Counted from the stretch's first letter, positions 1 through 9,802 are shown. The stretch is DNA of 64,000 bases from Sulfuricella sp. (GCA_028714315.1 JAQTMN010000002.1:32045-96044); one strand, 5' to 3'. Translations and numbers: made by a program. The notes: generated from the sequence alone by a model not told the origin.

Positions 1-233
1 CAGTGGAAATCCTGCACGCCACGCCCGCCATTGCCAACCTCATCGCTTCCGGCCGCACCGCCCAGATCTATTCGGCCATCGAATCCGGCCGCGAGGCGGG
101 GATGCAGACCTTCGACCAGGCGCTGGCCGCCCACGCCCGCGACCGCCTGATTTCGGCGGAACAAGGCCGCCGCCTGGCGCGCGACCCGATCAACTTCGAC
201 CGCCTGCTGCGCGCGGGATGGAGCACGCCATGA
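1..233 (+). CDS. PilT/PilU-like type IV pilus retraction ATPase (C-terminal fragment)
   Basis: Only the last ~76 codons are in the window; the frame is open from the left edge and ends at TGA 231-233. The segment EILHATPAIANLIASGRTAQ followed by IYSAIESGREAGMQTFDQAL matches the C-terminal region of PilT/PilU hexameric ATPases, where a core motif of the form ATPAIxNLI and a GMQT(F/M)DQ motif are conserved. PilT-type enzymes depolymerise pili from the cytoplasmic face. The stop codon overlaps the next start (ATGA at 230-233), so it is translationally coupled to the GspE-like assembly ATPase. The Walker motifs lie outside the window, so the PilT versus PilU assignment is open. Confidence 0.8.
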   Translation, partial: VEILHATPAIANLIASGRTAQIYSAIESGREAGMQTFDQALAAHARDRLISAEQGRRLARDPINFDRLLRAGWSTP

Positions 234-1831
234 GCGTCAACGAAAATGCGCTGATCAATGCCGGCATCCAGGCCAGCCTGTTCGACCGCGACCAGCTCAA
301 CCGCCTGCGCACGCTGTCGCGGGTGTCGCGCCAGTCGATGCTGGAAGTGCTCTCGCTCGAACTGGGGCTGCCCCGTGCCGCCTTCTACATGGCGCTGGCC
401 GACGCACACGGCCTGCCCTATGCGCGCCTGGAATCCTGGACGGTCGATGACGCCGCCCTGGCGCGCCTGCCGGCCAGCCTGCTGAAGCGCCAGCCGATGG
501 TGCCCGCGCGCGACGGCGACGGCGCGCTGTTCCTGGCCCTGAGCGACCCGACCGACCAGGTCGCGGTGGAAACGGCGCTGCGCGTGCTGGGCGCGCAAAC
601 CCGCCTGGCCGTGGCGGAACCGGCCGCGCTGGCGCCGCTCCTGTCGCGCTTCCTGCCCGCCTCGGGCCGCGAAGAAAACCAGGACGATCCGGTCGGCATG
701 TTCGACGCCCTGCTGCGCGACGCCCTGCTGCGGCGTGCCTCGGACATCCACATCGAGAGCGTGCGCGACGGCGTGCGCGTGCGCCTGCGGGTGGACGGGC
801 GGATGCAGGCCTGGGGCGGCGTCCTGCCCAAGGCGCCGGGCGAGGGCATGATTTCGCGCATCAAGGTGCTGTCCGGCATGGACATCGCGGAATCGCGCGC
901 GCCGCAGGACGGCGGCCTCAACTACCCGGCGCGCGAAGGCGCGGAGCCGGTGGAAATGCGCGTCGCCTCGGTGCCGATCAAGTTCGGCGAGCGCCTCACC
1001 CTGCGGGTGATGAAAAGCGATCCGGGGCGGCAGACCCTGGATTCGCTCGGCATGTCCGCCGCGATGATCGCCCGCCTGCGCGGCGTGCTCGACCACCCGC
1101 ACGGCATCGTGCTGGTCACCGGCCCCACCGGCAGCGGCAAGAGCACCACCCTGTACGCGGTGCTGCGCGAACTGGACGCCAACGCGCTCAATATCCTGAC
1201 GGCCGAAGACCCGGTGGAACAGGTGATTCCCGGCATCAGCCAGGTCCAGGCCGGCGGCAAGACCAGTTTTGCCGGCGCGCTGCGCAGTTTCCTGCGCCAC
1301 GACCCGGACGTCATCCTGGTGGGCGAAATCCGCGACCTCGAAACCGCCGACGTGGCGCTCAAGGCCGCCACCACCGGCCACCTGGTGCTGTCCACCCTGC
1401 ACACCAACACCGCCGTCGGCGCCATCACCCGGCTGGCCGACATCGGCTGCGAGCGCTTCCTGATCGGCTCCACCCTGCACGGCATCATCGCCCAGCGCCT
1501 GGTGCGCATGCTCTGCCCGCATTGCCGCAAGCCGCGCCCGGCCGGCGAGGAAGAGGCCCGGCTGCTGGGGCTCGAAGGCCGGGCGGCGGAGATCCACGAA
1601 CCGGCCGGCTGTCCGCGCTGCCTCGGCACCGGCTACCGCGGCCGGATCGGCCTGTTCGAGGCGCTGTGGCCGGACGGCGAGCTGGCGGAAAAAGTGGCGT
1701 CGGGCGCGGGCGAACGCGAGCTGGCGCGCGCCGCCCGCGATTACTGGCGGCTCGGCGAGGACGCGCGCGACAAGGTGCTGGGCGGCCTGACCAGCTTGGC
1801 CGAAGTGCGGCCCTATCTGCATATTTTCTGA
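230..1831 (+). CDS. GspE/PilB-like secretion or pilus assembly ATPase
   Basis: A 533-residue cytoplasmic AAA+-like ATPase that would power assembly of a pilus or pseudopilus. An N-terminal MshEN/T2SSE_N-like region (about 1-150) precedes the ATPase core. Walker A GPTGSGKST lies at about 298-306, the Asp-box AEDPVEQ at about 325-331, Walker B VILVGEIRD at about 361-369 and the His-box TGHLVLSTLHTN at about 382-393. A tetracysteine zinc site (CPHC ... CPRC) follows near the C-terminus. I chose ATG 230 rather than ATG 218 because it forms an ATGA overlap with the upstream stop and has GGAG at 219-222. Full length for the family. Whether it serves a T4P, MSHA-like or T2SS machine cannot be settled from this gene alone. 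Confidence 0.92.
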   Translation: MSVNENALINAGIQASLFDRDQLNRLRTLSRVSRQSMLEVLSLELGLPRAAFYMALADAHGLPYARLESWTVDDAALARLPASLLKRQPMVPARDGDGALFLALSDPTDQVAVETALRVLGAQTRLAVAEPAALAPLLSRFLPASGREENQDDPVGMFDALLRDALLRRASDIHIESVRDGVRVRLRVDGRMQAWGGVLPKAPGEGMISRIKVLSGMDIAESRAPQDGGLNYPAREGAEPVEMRVASVPIKFGERLTLRVMKSDPGRQTLDSLGMSAAMIARLRGVLDHPHGIVLVTGPTGSGKSTTLYAVLRELDANALNILTAEDPVEQVIPGISQVQAGGKTSFAGALRSFLRHDPDVILVGEIRDLETADVALKAATTGHLVLSTLHTNTAVGAITRLADIGCERFLIGSTLHGIIAQRLVRMLCPHCRKPRPAGEEEARLLGLEGRAAEIHEPAGCPRCLGTGYRGRIGLFEALWPDGELAEKVASGAGERELARAARDYWRLGEDARDKVLGGLTSLAEVRPYLHIF

Positions 1832-1835
1832 TCCC

Positions 1836-3068
1836 ATGGCGACTTTTTCCTACACCGGCCTCAATCCCGACGGCAAGGAGCTGCGCGGACGCATCGACGC
1901 GGCCGGGCTCGCGCAGGCGCGCGAAGCCCTGCGCGGCCAGGGCATCCGCATCCTGGACCTGGGCGAGGGCGACGGCGGCGGTGCCTCGCCCGCCGACCAC
2001 CTGAGGTCGGTCTGGCGGCTGCTGCGCCTCGGCCTGTCGGTGCGCAACAGCGACATGCAGCTGTATTACCGCCAGATGCAGCTGATGCTGCGCGCCGGCC
2101 ACACCCTGCTCGAAGCGCTGGAAGCGGCCAGCCGCCTGTCGGCCAGGCCGCGCCTGTCGGCGGTGCTGGACCGCTGTGCCGGGCGCGTGCGCCAGGGCAG
2201 CAGCTTTTCCGCCGCGCTGGCGCACGAAGCGTCGGTGTTCCCGCGCATCGCCGTCAAGCTGTGCGAGGCCGGCGAGGCCAGCGGCGAGCTCGACCAGGTG
2301 TTCGAGCGCATGGCCGCGATCACCGAGCGCCGCGCCGACGTGCGCCGCCAGCTGCTGACCGCGATGACTTATCCCGCCATCGTCACCCTGGCCGCGATCG
2401 GCGTCATCTCGTTCCTGGTCGGGTCGGTGGTGCCGCGCTTCGCGGTTTTCCTGCAATCGCGCGGCAAAGCCATTCCCTGGGCGGCGAAAACCATGATGGA
2501 TATCGCCGACTGGCTCGGCAAGTGGGGCTTTACCCTGGTGCTTGGCGCCGCCGCGCTGGTCGCCGCCTTCGTCCTGCTGCGCCGCGTTCCCGGCCCGCGC
2601 CTGGCCATCGACCGCCTGCTGCTGCACGTGCCGGTGCTCGGCGGCGCCATGATGTCGGCGGCGATGGCGCAGATGGCCTGGACCTTCGGCCTGCTGCTCA
2701 AAAGCCGCCTCACCGCGCTGGACGCCCTGCGCACGGTGTGCCAGGTCACCGGCAACCGGGCGCTGGCGAACGCCTTCGCCCAGGCCGGGGCGCAGGTGCT
2801 CGAAGGCAGGGCGCTGGCGGTGGCGCTGGCGCGCCCGCCGGTGCCGCGCCTGATGCAGCACATGGTGGCGGTGGGCGAGCGCAGCGGCGAGATGGAAGCC
2901 GTCATGGAAGCGCTCGGCAGCCACTACCAGAAGGAGCTGGATGGCCGGGTGAAACTGCTTTCGTCGATGATCGAACCGGTGCTTACCCTGCTCATCGGCG
3001 GCATCGTCGGCTTCGTCTATTACGCCTTTTTCCAGGCCGTGCTGGCCGTCTCCACCGGGGGCGGCTGA
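1836..3068 (+). CDS. GspF/PilC-like inner-membrane platform protein
   Basis: A 410-residue polytopic inner-membrane protein of the GspF/PilC family, the platform on which the assembly ATPase acts. It begins with the typical F-x-Y-x-G-x-(N/D)-x-x-G-(K)-E motif (MATFSYTGLNPDGKELRG). Two tandem T2SSF domains follow (about 70-195 and 270-395), with hydrophobic helices near 180-200, 230-250 and 375-400. The motif GEASGELDQVFERMA in repeat 1 and GERSGEMEAVMEAL in repeat 2 is the expected duplicated signature. It starts 4 bases after the GspE-like stop, so it is co-transcribed. Confidence 0.92.
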   Translation: MATFSYTGLNPDGKELRGRIDAAGLAQAREALRGQGIRILDLGEGDGGGASPADHLRSVWRLLRLGLSVRNSDMQLYYRQMQLMLRAGHTLLEALEAASRLSARPRLSAVLDRCAGRVRQGSSFSAALAHEASVFPRIAVKLCEAGEASGELDQVFERMAAITERRADVRRQLLTAMTYPAIVTLAAIGVISFLVGSVVPRFAVFLQSRGKAIPWAAKTMMDIADWLGKWGFTLVLGAAALVAAFVLLRRVPGPRLAIDRLLLHVPVLGGAMMSAAMAQMAWTFGLLLKSRLTALDALRTVCQVTGNRALANAFAQAGAQVLEGRALAVALARPPVPRLMQHMVAVGERSGEMEAVMEALGSHYQKELDGRVKLLSSMIEPVLTLLIGGIVGFVYYAFFQAVLAVSTGGG

Positions 3069-3076
3069 GGAACCCC

Positions 3077-3673
3077 ATGCAACCCACAACCACCATCAAG
3101 CCGCGGTACGCCAGACGGTCCGGGATCCTCGTCCTCTCCGCCGTTTTTTTCATGCTGTCGGACGGAGCCCGCGCCCAGAATCCGGCCGCCGAACTGGCGG
3201 GCGACAAGAGCAAGGAAATGGCGCCCTCCCTGCGGGAAGGCATGGCCACCATCGGGCGCTATGCGGACGAAGTGAACCGCCGCGTGCGGCAGCCTGCCGC
3301 CGCGCCGGCCGCCGCCCCGGCCGCCCCGGCAAAGGCGGACGAACCCGGCCGGGCCAACCCGCGCATCGACATCGGGCGCGACCCGTTCGAGGTGTCGGCC
3401 CAGCTCAAGGAGGGGCGTAGCGGCGGGCGCTTCATGGGGCTGCCCAAATCCGGCACGCTCGACCTGCAGCGGCGCATCCAGGTGAAAGCGCTGCTGCGCA
3501 CCGCGCAGGGCGGGATTGCCCAGCTCGTCGTCAACAACAAGGATATCGTCACCGTCATGGACAAGGAACTGATCGACCTCGGCGACCTGGGCGCGTTCCA
3601 GGTCCGGATCAACGCGGAAGGCCTCACCCTGATCGACCCGAGCGCTCCCGGCAAGAGGGTGGTGCTGCGATGA
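3077..3673 (+). CDS. PilP/GspC/MshK-like periplasmic clamp protein
   Basis: A 198-residue protein with an N-terminal hydrophobic signal (about 15-33, ending ARA-Q), an Ala/Pro-rich linker (about 73-90) and a C-terminal beta-rich domain. The RDPFEV motif near residue 102 and the domain running from IQVKALL to RVVLR resemble the PilP/GspC homology region that contacts the secretin's periplasmic domains. Family membership is inferred from these patterns and its place directly before the secretin, whose ATG overlaps its stop (ATGA at 3670). The frame runs far upstream out of frame with gspF; ATG 3077 is the first start after the gspF stop. Confidence 0.65.
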   Translation: MQPTTTIKPRYARRSGILVLSAVFFMLSDGARAQNPAAELAGDKSKEMAPSLREGMATIGRYADEVNRRVRQPAAAPAAAPAAPAKADEPGRANPRIDIGRDPFEVSAQLKEGRSGGRFMGLPKSGTLDLQRRIQVKALLRTAQGGIAQLVVNNKDIVTVMDKELIDLGDLGAFQVRINAEGLTLIDPSAPGKRVVLR

Positions 3674-5541
3674 GGCCCGCCTGGCGCAGCCTCGTCGCCG
3701 CCATCGCAAGCGCGCTTGCGGTCGGCCTGCACGCCCAGGATCTGCCCGCGCCGGAGCCCGCCGGCGCGGCGGTGATCGGCGACATCCAGCTCACCCAGAT
3801 TCGCCTCGACGAGGCCGCCCGGCTGATCTCCCAGGTGGGCAGGACCAACGTGGTGGTGACCGGCAAGGTGGCGGACCAGGTGGCTTCGCTCTACCTGCGC
3901 AGCACCACCGTCGAGGACATGGTGCGCAACCTGTGCCGCGCCGCCGGCGTCTGGTTCCGCTACGATGCCGCCTCGAAAACCTACGTCATCATGAGCGGCC
4001 CGGAATACCAGAAGGACCTGGCCATCGTCCGGGACGAAAAGACGCGGGTCTTCACCCTGCGCCATCACAACGTGGTGGCCACGGCCAATGCCGTCAAGGC
4101 GCTGTTCGGCGCGCGGGTCAATCTTTCCCTGCCGGTGGAAGAGACGCCGGCGGCGCTGGGCAGCCCCGGCAAAACGGCTGCCGGCGGGGCAAACCAGGCG
4201 ACGCCTTCGGCCGGAGTCCCCGCCAACCCGGCCAACAGCAGCATGACCGGCGGCGCGACCCTCGACACCGGGCCGGCCGCCCAGCCATCGTCCGCCTTCA
4301 ACCGGGCGTCGGGCGGCGCCGGCCAGGGCGGCGGCAACTACGATCCGGCCCAGGATCTCGGCCGCCTCGGCCAGGACCGGATCGAATCGCAGCTCCGCGC
4401 CGATTCCCAGGGGCGCGGCCAGGTGAATATCGCGGATATCCAGGATATGGTGGCGCGCCAAGGGCCGACCATCTACCTGTCCTACAACAAGCTGAACAAC
4501 CTGTTGCTGGTGCGCTCCGGGGACGGAACGGCGCTGACCCAGATCGCCGAGCTGATCGGGGAAATGGATCGTCCCCCGCGCCAGGTGCTGCTCGAGATGC
4601 AGATCCTGGAAGCCTCGCTGGACGACGGTTTCAAGTCGGTTTTCGACATCGGCACCTCGGGCCGGACGGACGGCTTCACCGGAAACATCAAGGGCATCAC
4701 CAGCGGCCCGCTGCCGGTCGGGGCGCTGAGCCTGGTCACCCCGGACGGCAGCACGGTGACGGGATACGGCCGCAACGTCGCCTCCAGCGGCAACTTCGCC
4801 GCGGAGCAGGACGCCACCTTCGTCTGGCAGCTGATGAGCGACACCCTGCGCCTGCGCATCCAGCTCCTCGCCAAGGAGAACAAGCTCAAGACCCTGGCGT
4901 CGCCCATGCTGGTGGCGGCCAACAACCAGCCGGCCCGCCTGTTCATCGGCGACGAGCGGGTGCTGGTCACCGGCGCATCGACCCAGACCATCACCGGCAC
5001 CACCGGCGCCAGCAACACCAACATCACCGCCGAAACCGAAAGGCGCAACGTCGGCCAGACGCTTTCCATCCTGCCGCGCATCAACGGCGACCGCTCCGTC
5101 AGCCTGACCATCGACCAGGACAGTTCCACCGTCAAGATCGGCGACACCTCCATTCCCATCGCCACCGCCAGCGGCGAGATCGTGAAGTTCCCCATCGATA
5201 CCGTGGCCACGGCCAACCTGCAGGTTACCGCCCATGCCTACGACGGCATGACCGTGGCGGTGGGCGGCATGATCCGCGAAAACCTGGACCGGCAGGAGGC
5301 GAAAGTCCCGCTGCTGGGCGACATTCCCGGCCTGGGCATCCTGTTCAAGCGGGACGTGCGCACGTCCTCGCGATCCCAGATCGTGCTGCTGATCACGCCG
5401 CGGGTGCTGGAAAGCCCGGAAGAGTCGAGCCTGCTCGCGGCGCGCAAGACGCGCAGCTTCAACGAGCTGACGTCGGGCATTCCGGCGGCCGGCATCCTGC
5501 CGAAACTGCCCGCGTTCGAACGCACCGCGCCGCAACCCTGA
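3670..5541 (+). CDS. Secretin (GspD/MshL/PilQ-type outer-membrane channel)
   Basis: A 623-residue secretin with an N-terminal signal peptide (cleavage probably after HAQ-D, about residue 22). N-terminal STN/N1-like domains span about 30-150, followed by a low-complexity Gly/Ala/Ser/Pro-rich insert (about 155-235) and the secretin pore domain (about 290-590). The C-terminal signature is clear: VGGMIRENLDRQEAKVPLLG, then DIPGLGILFK, then IVLLITPRVL. It should form the outer-membrane ring for the pilus or pseudopilus encoded upstream. The start overlaps the preceding stop (ATGA). The long glycine-rich insert between N domains and pore is longer than in compact GspD proteins. It is the last clearly intact gene of this operon. 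Confidence 0.92.
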   Translation: MRPAWRSLVAAIASALAVGLHAQDLPAPEPAGAAVIGDIQLTQIRLDEAARLISQVGRTNVVVTGKVADQVASLYLRSTTVEDMVRNLCRAAGVWFRYDAASKTYVIMSGPEYQKDLAIVRDEKTRVFTLRHHNVVATANAVKALFGARVNLSLPVEETPAALGSPGKTAAGGANQATPSAGVPANPANSSMTGGATLDTGPAAQPSSAFNRASGGAGQGGGNYDPAQDLGRLGQDRIESQLRADSQGRGQVNIADIQDMVARQGPTIYLSYNKLNNLLLVRSGDGTALTQIAELIGEMDRPPRQVLLEMQILEASLDDGFKSVFDIGTSGRTDGFTGNIKGITSGPLPVGALSLVTPDGSTVTGYGRNVASSGNFAAEQDATFVWQLMSDTLRLRIQLLAKENKLKTLASPMLVAANNQPARLFIGDERVLVTGASTQTITGTTGASNTNITAETERRNVGQTLSILPRINGDRSVSLTIDQDSSTVKIGDTSIPIATASGEIVKFPIDTVATANLQVTAHAYDGMTVAVGGMIRENLDRQEAKVPLLGDIPGLGILFKRDVRTSSRSQIVLLITPRVLESPEESSLLAARKTRSFNELTSGIPAAGILPKLPAFERTAPQP

Positions 5542-5567
5542 ATTTTCGGACAACGGAAGGAGCCCCG

Positions 5568-5741
5568 ATGAAATTTAACCTTCGTCACCTGATGGGTGAC
5601 ATGGACAAAACACGCAACAAACCCCGTGTTCCCCGTGAGCCCGTGGCTAAGCGTTTTATTAGGTTTATCCCGGATTGTCCATTAGCCCAGGATGCCCCCT
5701 GTGGGTACGGCTTCAGCCGTACATGTCAGGCTAAAGCCTGA
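5568..5741 (+). pseudogene. Start of a possible lost gene, now running into repeat DNA
   Basis: A very good ribosome site (GGAAGGAG, 5555-5562) sits five bases before ATG 5568, 26 bases after the secretin stop, where the next operon gene would be expected. From the second codon on, the DNA matches the right half of the ~135-bp repeat family described at 14275, 15209 and 18100. The frame then crosses a second palindromic element and ends at TGA 5739-5741 after 57 codons. The translated peptide has no recognisable domain. I infer that the repeat sits on top of, or replaced, an original gene, or that it acquired this start by chance; it is unlikely to encode a functional protein. Confidence 0.25.
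5570..5657 (+). repeat. Partial copy of the ~135-bp CCCCGTG palindromic repeat
   Basis: The segment AAATTTAACCTTCG ... CACGCAACAA ... CCCCGTGTTCCCCGTGAGCC ... GCGTTTTATT corresponds to the right-hand half of the fuller copies at 15209-15348 and 18100-18232. The left arm with ACCACGGGG is missing here. Confidence 0.6.
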
Positions 5742-5789
5742 CCCACAACGACTGCGAAATCCTGCCAATTCATGGCTAATGGACAATCC
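5672..5789. repeat. 118-bp palindromic element with 16-bp perfect inverted ends
   Basis: The ends are GGATTGTCCATTAGCC (5672-5687) and its exact reverse complement (5774-5789). Inside are two further short palindromes, GTACGGCTTCAGCCGTAC (5705-5722) and GTCAGGCTAAAGCCTGAC (5725-5742), so the element folds into several hairpins. No coding content. It resembles a MITE/REP-type element and shares the ATTAGCC end motif with the elements at 12406 and 31901. Confidence 0.75.
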
Positions 5790-5821
5790 CTGTTTATTGA
5801 ATATTGAACGGAGAAATAAAA

Positions 5822-6735
<914 letters not shown>

Positions 6736-6739
<4 letters not shown>

Positions 6740-7665
6740 ACCTCCTCGACGCCCTGCCGCTGCGCCCGACCGCGAGCGGCATGATCTGGCTGGCGGCGGT
6801 GCTGGCGCTGCTTGCGACTGCCATCAACTACGGCAACAACATCGTCTTTGCCCTAGCCTTCCTGCTGCTCGCGGTCTGGCTGCAATCGGCCTGGGAATGC
6901 CGCCGCAACCTGTCCGGCCTAGCCTGGAACTGGCTGCCCGCCAGCCCGGTTTTTTCCGGCGAGGCAGCGCAGCTGGGCGGGATGGTGGAAAACGCCGGCA
7001 GCCGTCCGCGCCGCGCGTTGTCGCTGGCGCGCCGGGGGCAGTCCGGCCTGGCGTGGGATGCCCCGGCGCGGGGCGAGGCGCGGCTGGAGTTTCCCTGCCG
7101 CACGGCGCAGCGGGGAAAGGCGCGGTTCGACGGTTTTTCCCTGTCCACCCGCCATCCGCTCGGCCTGTGGCAGGCGCGCCGCCGCCTGCCGCCCCCCTCC
7201 GTGCTGGTCTACCCCGCGCCGGACGGCGACGCGCCCCTGCCCGCCGGTTCGGCGCAAAAAGCGCATCGCCGCCAGGAATCCAGCGACTTTCACGGCGTGC
7301 GCGCCTATGCGCCGGGCGACCGCCTCGGCCGCATCAACTGGCGCGCCTGGGGCCGCCGCGAGGAATTGCTGGTGAACGTGTTCGACGGCGGTTCGGGCGG
7401 CCAGACGCTGTGGCTGGACGCGAACCTGTGCCACGGCGGCCTGGAGCGGCGCCTGTCCCAGCTCGCCGCCTGGGTGGTGGCGGCGGAGCGCGGCGGGCAG
7501 GAATACGGCCTCGACCTGGACGGCAGCCGCGTGCCGCCGGGCCGCGGCCGCGCCCAGCGCGAGTCCTGCCTGGCCCTGCTGGCGCTGCATGAGCCCTTGC
7601 CCCAAACCTCCCCTAACGAGTCCCCACTTCGCGAGTTTCACGCCAACCCGGAGAAAAAACCATGA
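6736..7665 (+). CDS. DUF58-domain membrane protein (MoxR partner)
   Basis: A 309-residue protein with two N-terminal transmembrane segments (about 15-32 and 36-50) followed by a soluble domain. The DUF58 signature is at about 195-225: SSDFHGVRAYAPGDRLGRIN directly followed by WRAWGR. DUF58 proteins are adapters or substrates of MoxR ATPases and commonly precede a TgpA-type transglutaminase gene, as they do here at a distance. The start overlaps the moxR stop. The last ~18 residues (SPNESPLREFHANPEKKP) are encoded by a degenerate copy of the CTTCGCGAG repeat found elsewhere in the window, so the native C-terminus seems to have been replaced or extended. Confidence 0.88.
7611..7646 (+). repeat. 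Degenerate CTTCGCGAG repeat inside a gene end
   Basis: CCCTAACGAGTCCCCACTTC followed by GCGAGTTTCACGCCAAC resembles the intergenic copies at 46181-46245 and 48230-48290. Here it supplies the final codons of the DUF58 gene. Confidence 0.5.
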
Positions 7666-8210
7666 GCCATTCCAGTTCCCCACCCCAATCCGCCGCCATC
7701 GACCCGGCCGTCGGCCTGCGCTGGCGCAGCGGCGACGCGCTGCGCCGCCTGGCCGGCGCGTTCGCGATCGGCCTGGGCGCCGCCATGGCGTCCGGGGCGC
7801 TGCTGTTCGCCGCCTTGCCGCACGACAACCTGAACCACGTGCTGCTGCTCAGCCACCTTGCCTCCGGCATGCTGGCGCTGGCCTTTTTCGCCTTTTTCGT
7901 CGTGCTCCACTGGCGGGACTGCAAGGAGCCGCTGCTGCACCTGGTGCATCCCTTCCGCCTGTATCGGCAGAGGCGCGGCGATCCCCATGCGGCCAAGCGG
8001 ATGCTGGGCTATGCCCTGATGTGGCCGGTGCTGCTGGTGATGCTGTCGGGCCTGCTGATTTCCCTGCCGGCCGTCGCCTACCTCGCCGGCTGGCCGCAGA
8101 CGCTGCCCTATGGCGCGCATGACGCGCTGCAGAAACTTCACCTGTGGCTGACGCCGATCCTGCCGCTGGTGCTGGCGCTGCATTTTGCAAACAAGGAGAA
8201 ATCTCGATGA
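7662..8210 (+). CDS. Cytochrome b-like four-helix membrane protein
   Basis: A 182-residue protein with four predicted membrane helices (about 31-51, 60-83, 115-141 and 155-175). Histidines lie in or beside helices (His59, His65, His83, His93, His96, His153, His160, His174). This layout is consistent with a di-haem cytochrome b of the cytochrome b561/NapC-partner type that exchanges electrons between quinone and a periplasmic cytochrome. I do not recognise a named family. Its start overlaps the DUF58 stop (ATGA at 7662) and it ends four bases inside the following pentahaem cytochrome gene, so it is probably the membrane redox partner of that protein. Haem ligation is inferred from position only. 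Confidence 0.6.
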   Translation: MSHSSSPPQSAAIDPAVGLRWRSGDALRRLAGAFAIGLGAAMASGALLFAALPHDNLNHVLLLSHLASGMLALAFFAFFVVLHWRDCKEPLLHLVHPFRLYRQRRGDPHAAKRMLGYALMWPVLLVMLSGLLISLPAVAYLAGWPQTLPYGAHDALQKLHLWLTPILPLVLALHFANKEKSR

Positions 8211-9802
8211 AACCGGAACGCCAACCCTTCCGCCCGTGGGGGCGCCTCTTCCTGGGCGTGCTGCTGACCGTGCTGGCGGCGGCCGGCGCGGCGCTGTGGC
8301 TGCACCCTTCGCCGACGCTGGCGGTGGAAGTCAAAAAGGACATGCCGTTTTACGCGCTGCCGTTCGGCGCCAACCCGTTCGCGCCCGGCGAGCTGAAAAC
8401 CACCGACAAGGCGCTGGTCAACTGGCGCGGCGTGCCCGGCTCCACTTCCTGCGCCGAGTGCCACCGCAAGGAGTTCACGGAATGGAACACCTCCATCCAC
8501 GCCATTTCGGACCGCGACCTGGTCTACGACAGCACGGTGCGCGAGAACACCACGGCGTCGCACGCGGCCAGGGAACACGGCGACGAGAAAGGCCGCTGGT
8601 GCGAGTCCTGCCATAATCCGCTGGGCACCCTGACCGGCGCGGTCACGCCGGTCAGCAGCGTGCCCGAGCAGGAGGCGCTGGAGGAAGGCGTCACCTGCGT
8701 CGTCTGCCATACGGCGACGCACGCCGAGCCGCTGGCGGGCAATGGCGCGTTGACGTCCAACATCAACGGCGTGGCGCGCCACCTGCATCCGGCAGAGATC
8801 ATGGCCGCCCCCGCCCGCCATGCGCGCGACATGAACGCGGCGCGGACCAGCCCGCTGATCGGGTCGAGCGCCCTGTGCGGCGCCTGCCACACCGAAATCC
8901 GCCCGACCGCCGTCAACGGGTCCGAGCCGATGAACCTCCAGGACACCTACGACGAATGGCGCCGCTCGCCCTACGCCGAAGCCGGCGTCCAGTGCCAGAA
9001 CTGCCACATGGCGCGCGATCCGGCCGGGTACATCGGCGCCCTCAAGCGCGGCGAAAAGCCGCCCAAAAACATTTCCCACCGCATCGCGGGCAATAATTAC
9101 CTGCTCGCCGACTCCAGCCTGCCCGGCGATCTGGCCACCACCCTGCGCGGCGGTCCGCCGGCGGGGATCAACCGCCTGTTCAGCCCCGCCGACTATGGCA
9201 AGGAACTGGGACAGACCCGCGACCAGGTGACCGCCCTGCTCCGTGCGGCCGCCAGCCTGAAGGCGACCCTGCACCCGGCACAGCGCGGCCAGCTCAGGCT
9301 CGAAGTCGCCGTCGGCAACACCGGCGCCGGCCACGCCCTGCCCACCGGGCCGCTCGACCAGCGCCACATGTGGCTGGAAATCGAGGTCGAGGACGCGCGC
9401 GGCCAGCCGGTTTTCCACAGCGGCCGCTTCGACGCGAAAACCGGCGAAGTCGCCCCCGATGCGGTGATGTGGGTGAAGCACATCTTCGACACCGAGGGCA
9501 AAAAGGACTTGCGCCACATCCTGTTCGACGCCGACCGCCTGGTCTATCCGCGCAAGCCGATCCTCGCGGGCGAAACCGATCGCGTGGCGTATGCCGTCCG
9601 CCTGCCGGAAAAAAGCAGCCCGCCCTACCGCGCGCGCGTCCGGCTGTGGTACCGGCTGGCGTTCCAGGAAATCCTCACCAATATCGACCGCCAGGACATG
9701 GGCAAGACCGAAGGCATCGTCATTCCGCCGGTCCTGATGCAGGAAACCGCGGCGAGCATCCCGGCGGCGGTGTCCGCCCAACCAGGAGGATCGAAATCAT
9801 GA
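8207..9802 (+). CDS. Pentahaem c-type cytochrome (cytochrome c554-like)
   Basis: A 531-residue periplasmic or membrane-anchored cytochrome. An uncleaved-looking N-terminal helix (about 14-31) is followed by five CxxCH haem sites: CAECH (82-86), CESCH (132-136), CVVCH (164-168), CGACH (224-228) and CQNCH (263-267). Extra histidines (His98, His119, His192, His194, His205) could be distal ligands. The C-terminal half (about 300-520) has no haem site and looks beta-rich, including NTGAGHALPTGPLDQRHMW. The arrangement resembles cytochrome c554 and related multihaem oxidoreductases; substrate is unknown. ATG 8207 overlaps the upstream stop and has AAGGAG nearby. Embedded in a MoxR-DUF58-TgpA operon, which is unusual. 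Confidence 0.85.
   Translation: MKPERQPFRPWGRLFLGVLLTVLAAAGAALWLHPSPTLAVEVKKDMPFYALPFGANPFAPGELKTTDKALVNWRGVPGSTSCAECHRKEFTEWNTSIHAISDRDLVYDSTVRENTTASHAAREHGDEKGRWCESCHNPLGTLTGAVTPVSSVPEQEALEEGVTCVVCHTATHAEPLAGNGALTSNINGVARHLHPAEIMAAPARHARDMNAARTSPLIGSSALCGACHTEIRPTAVNGSEPMNLQDTYDEWRRSPYAEAGVQCQNCHMARDPAGYIGALKRGEKPPKNISHRIAGNNYLLADSSLPGDLATTLRGGPPAGINRLFSPADYGKELGQTRDQVTALLRAAASLKATLHPAQRGQLRLEVAVGNTGAGHALPTGPLDQRHMWLEIEVEDARGQPVFHSGRFDAKTGEVAPDAVMWVKHIFDTEGKKDLRHILFDADRLVYPRKPILAGETDRVAYAVRLPEKSSPPYRARVRLWYRLAFQEILTNIDRQDMGKTEGIVIPPVLMQETAASIPAAVSAQPGGSKS

Noticed and set aside
68..1837. Long minus-strand open frame opposite the GspE-like gene
   Set aside because: It is a shadow of the high-GC plus-strand gene; the translation is His/Arg/Gln-rich and has no domain, while the plus strand has all ATPase motifs.
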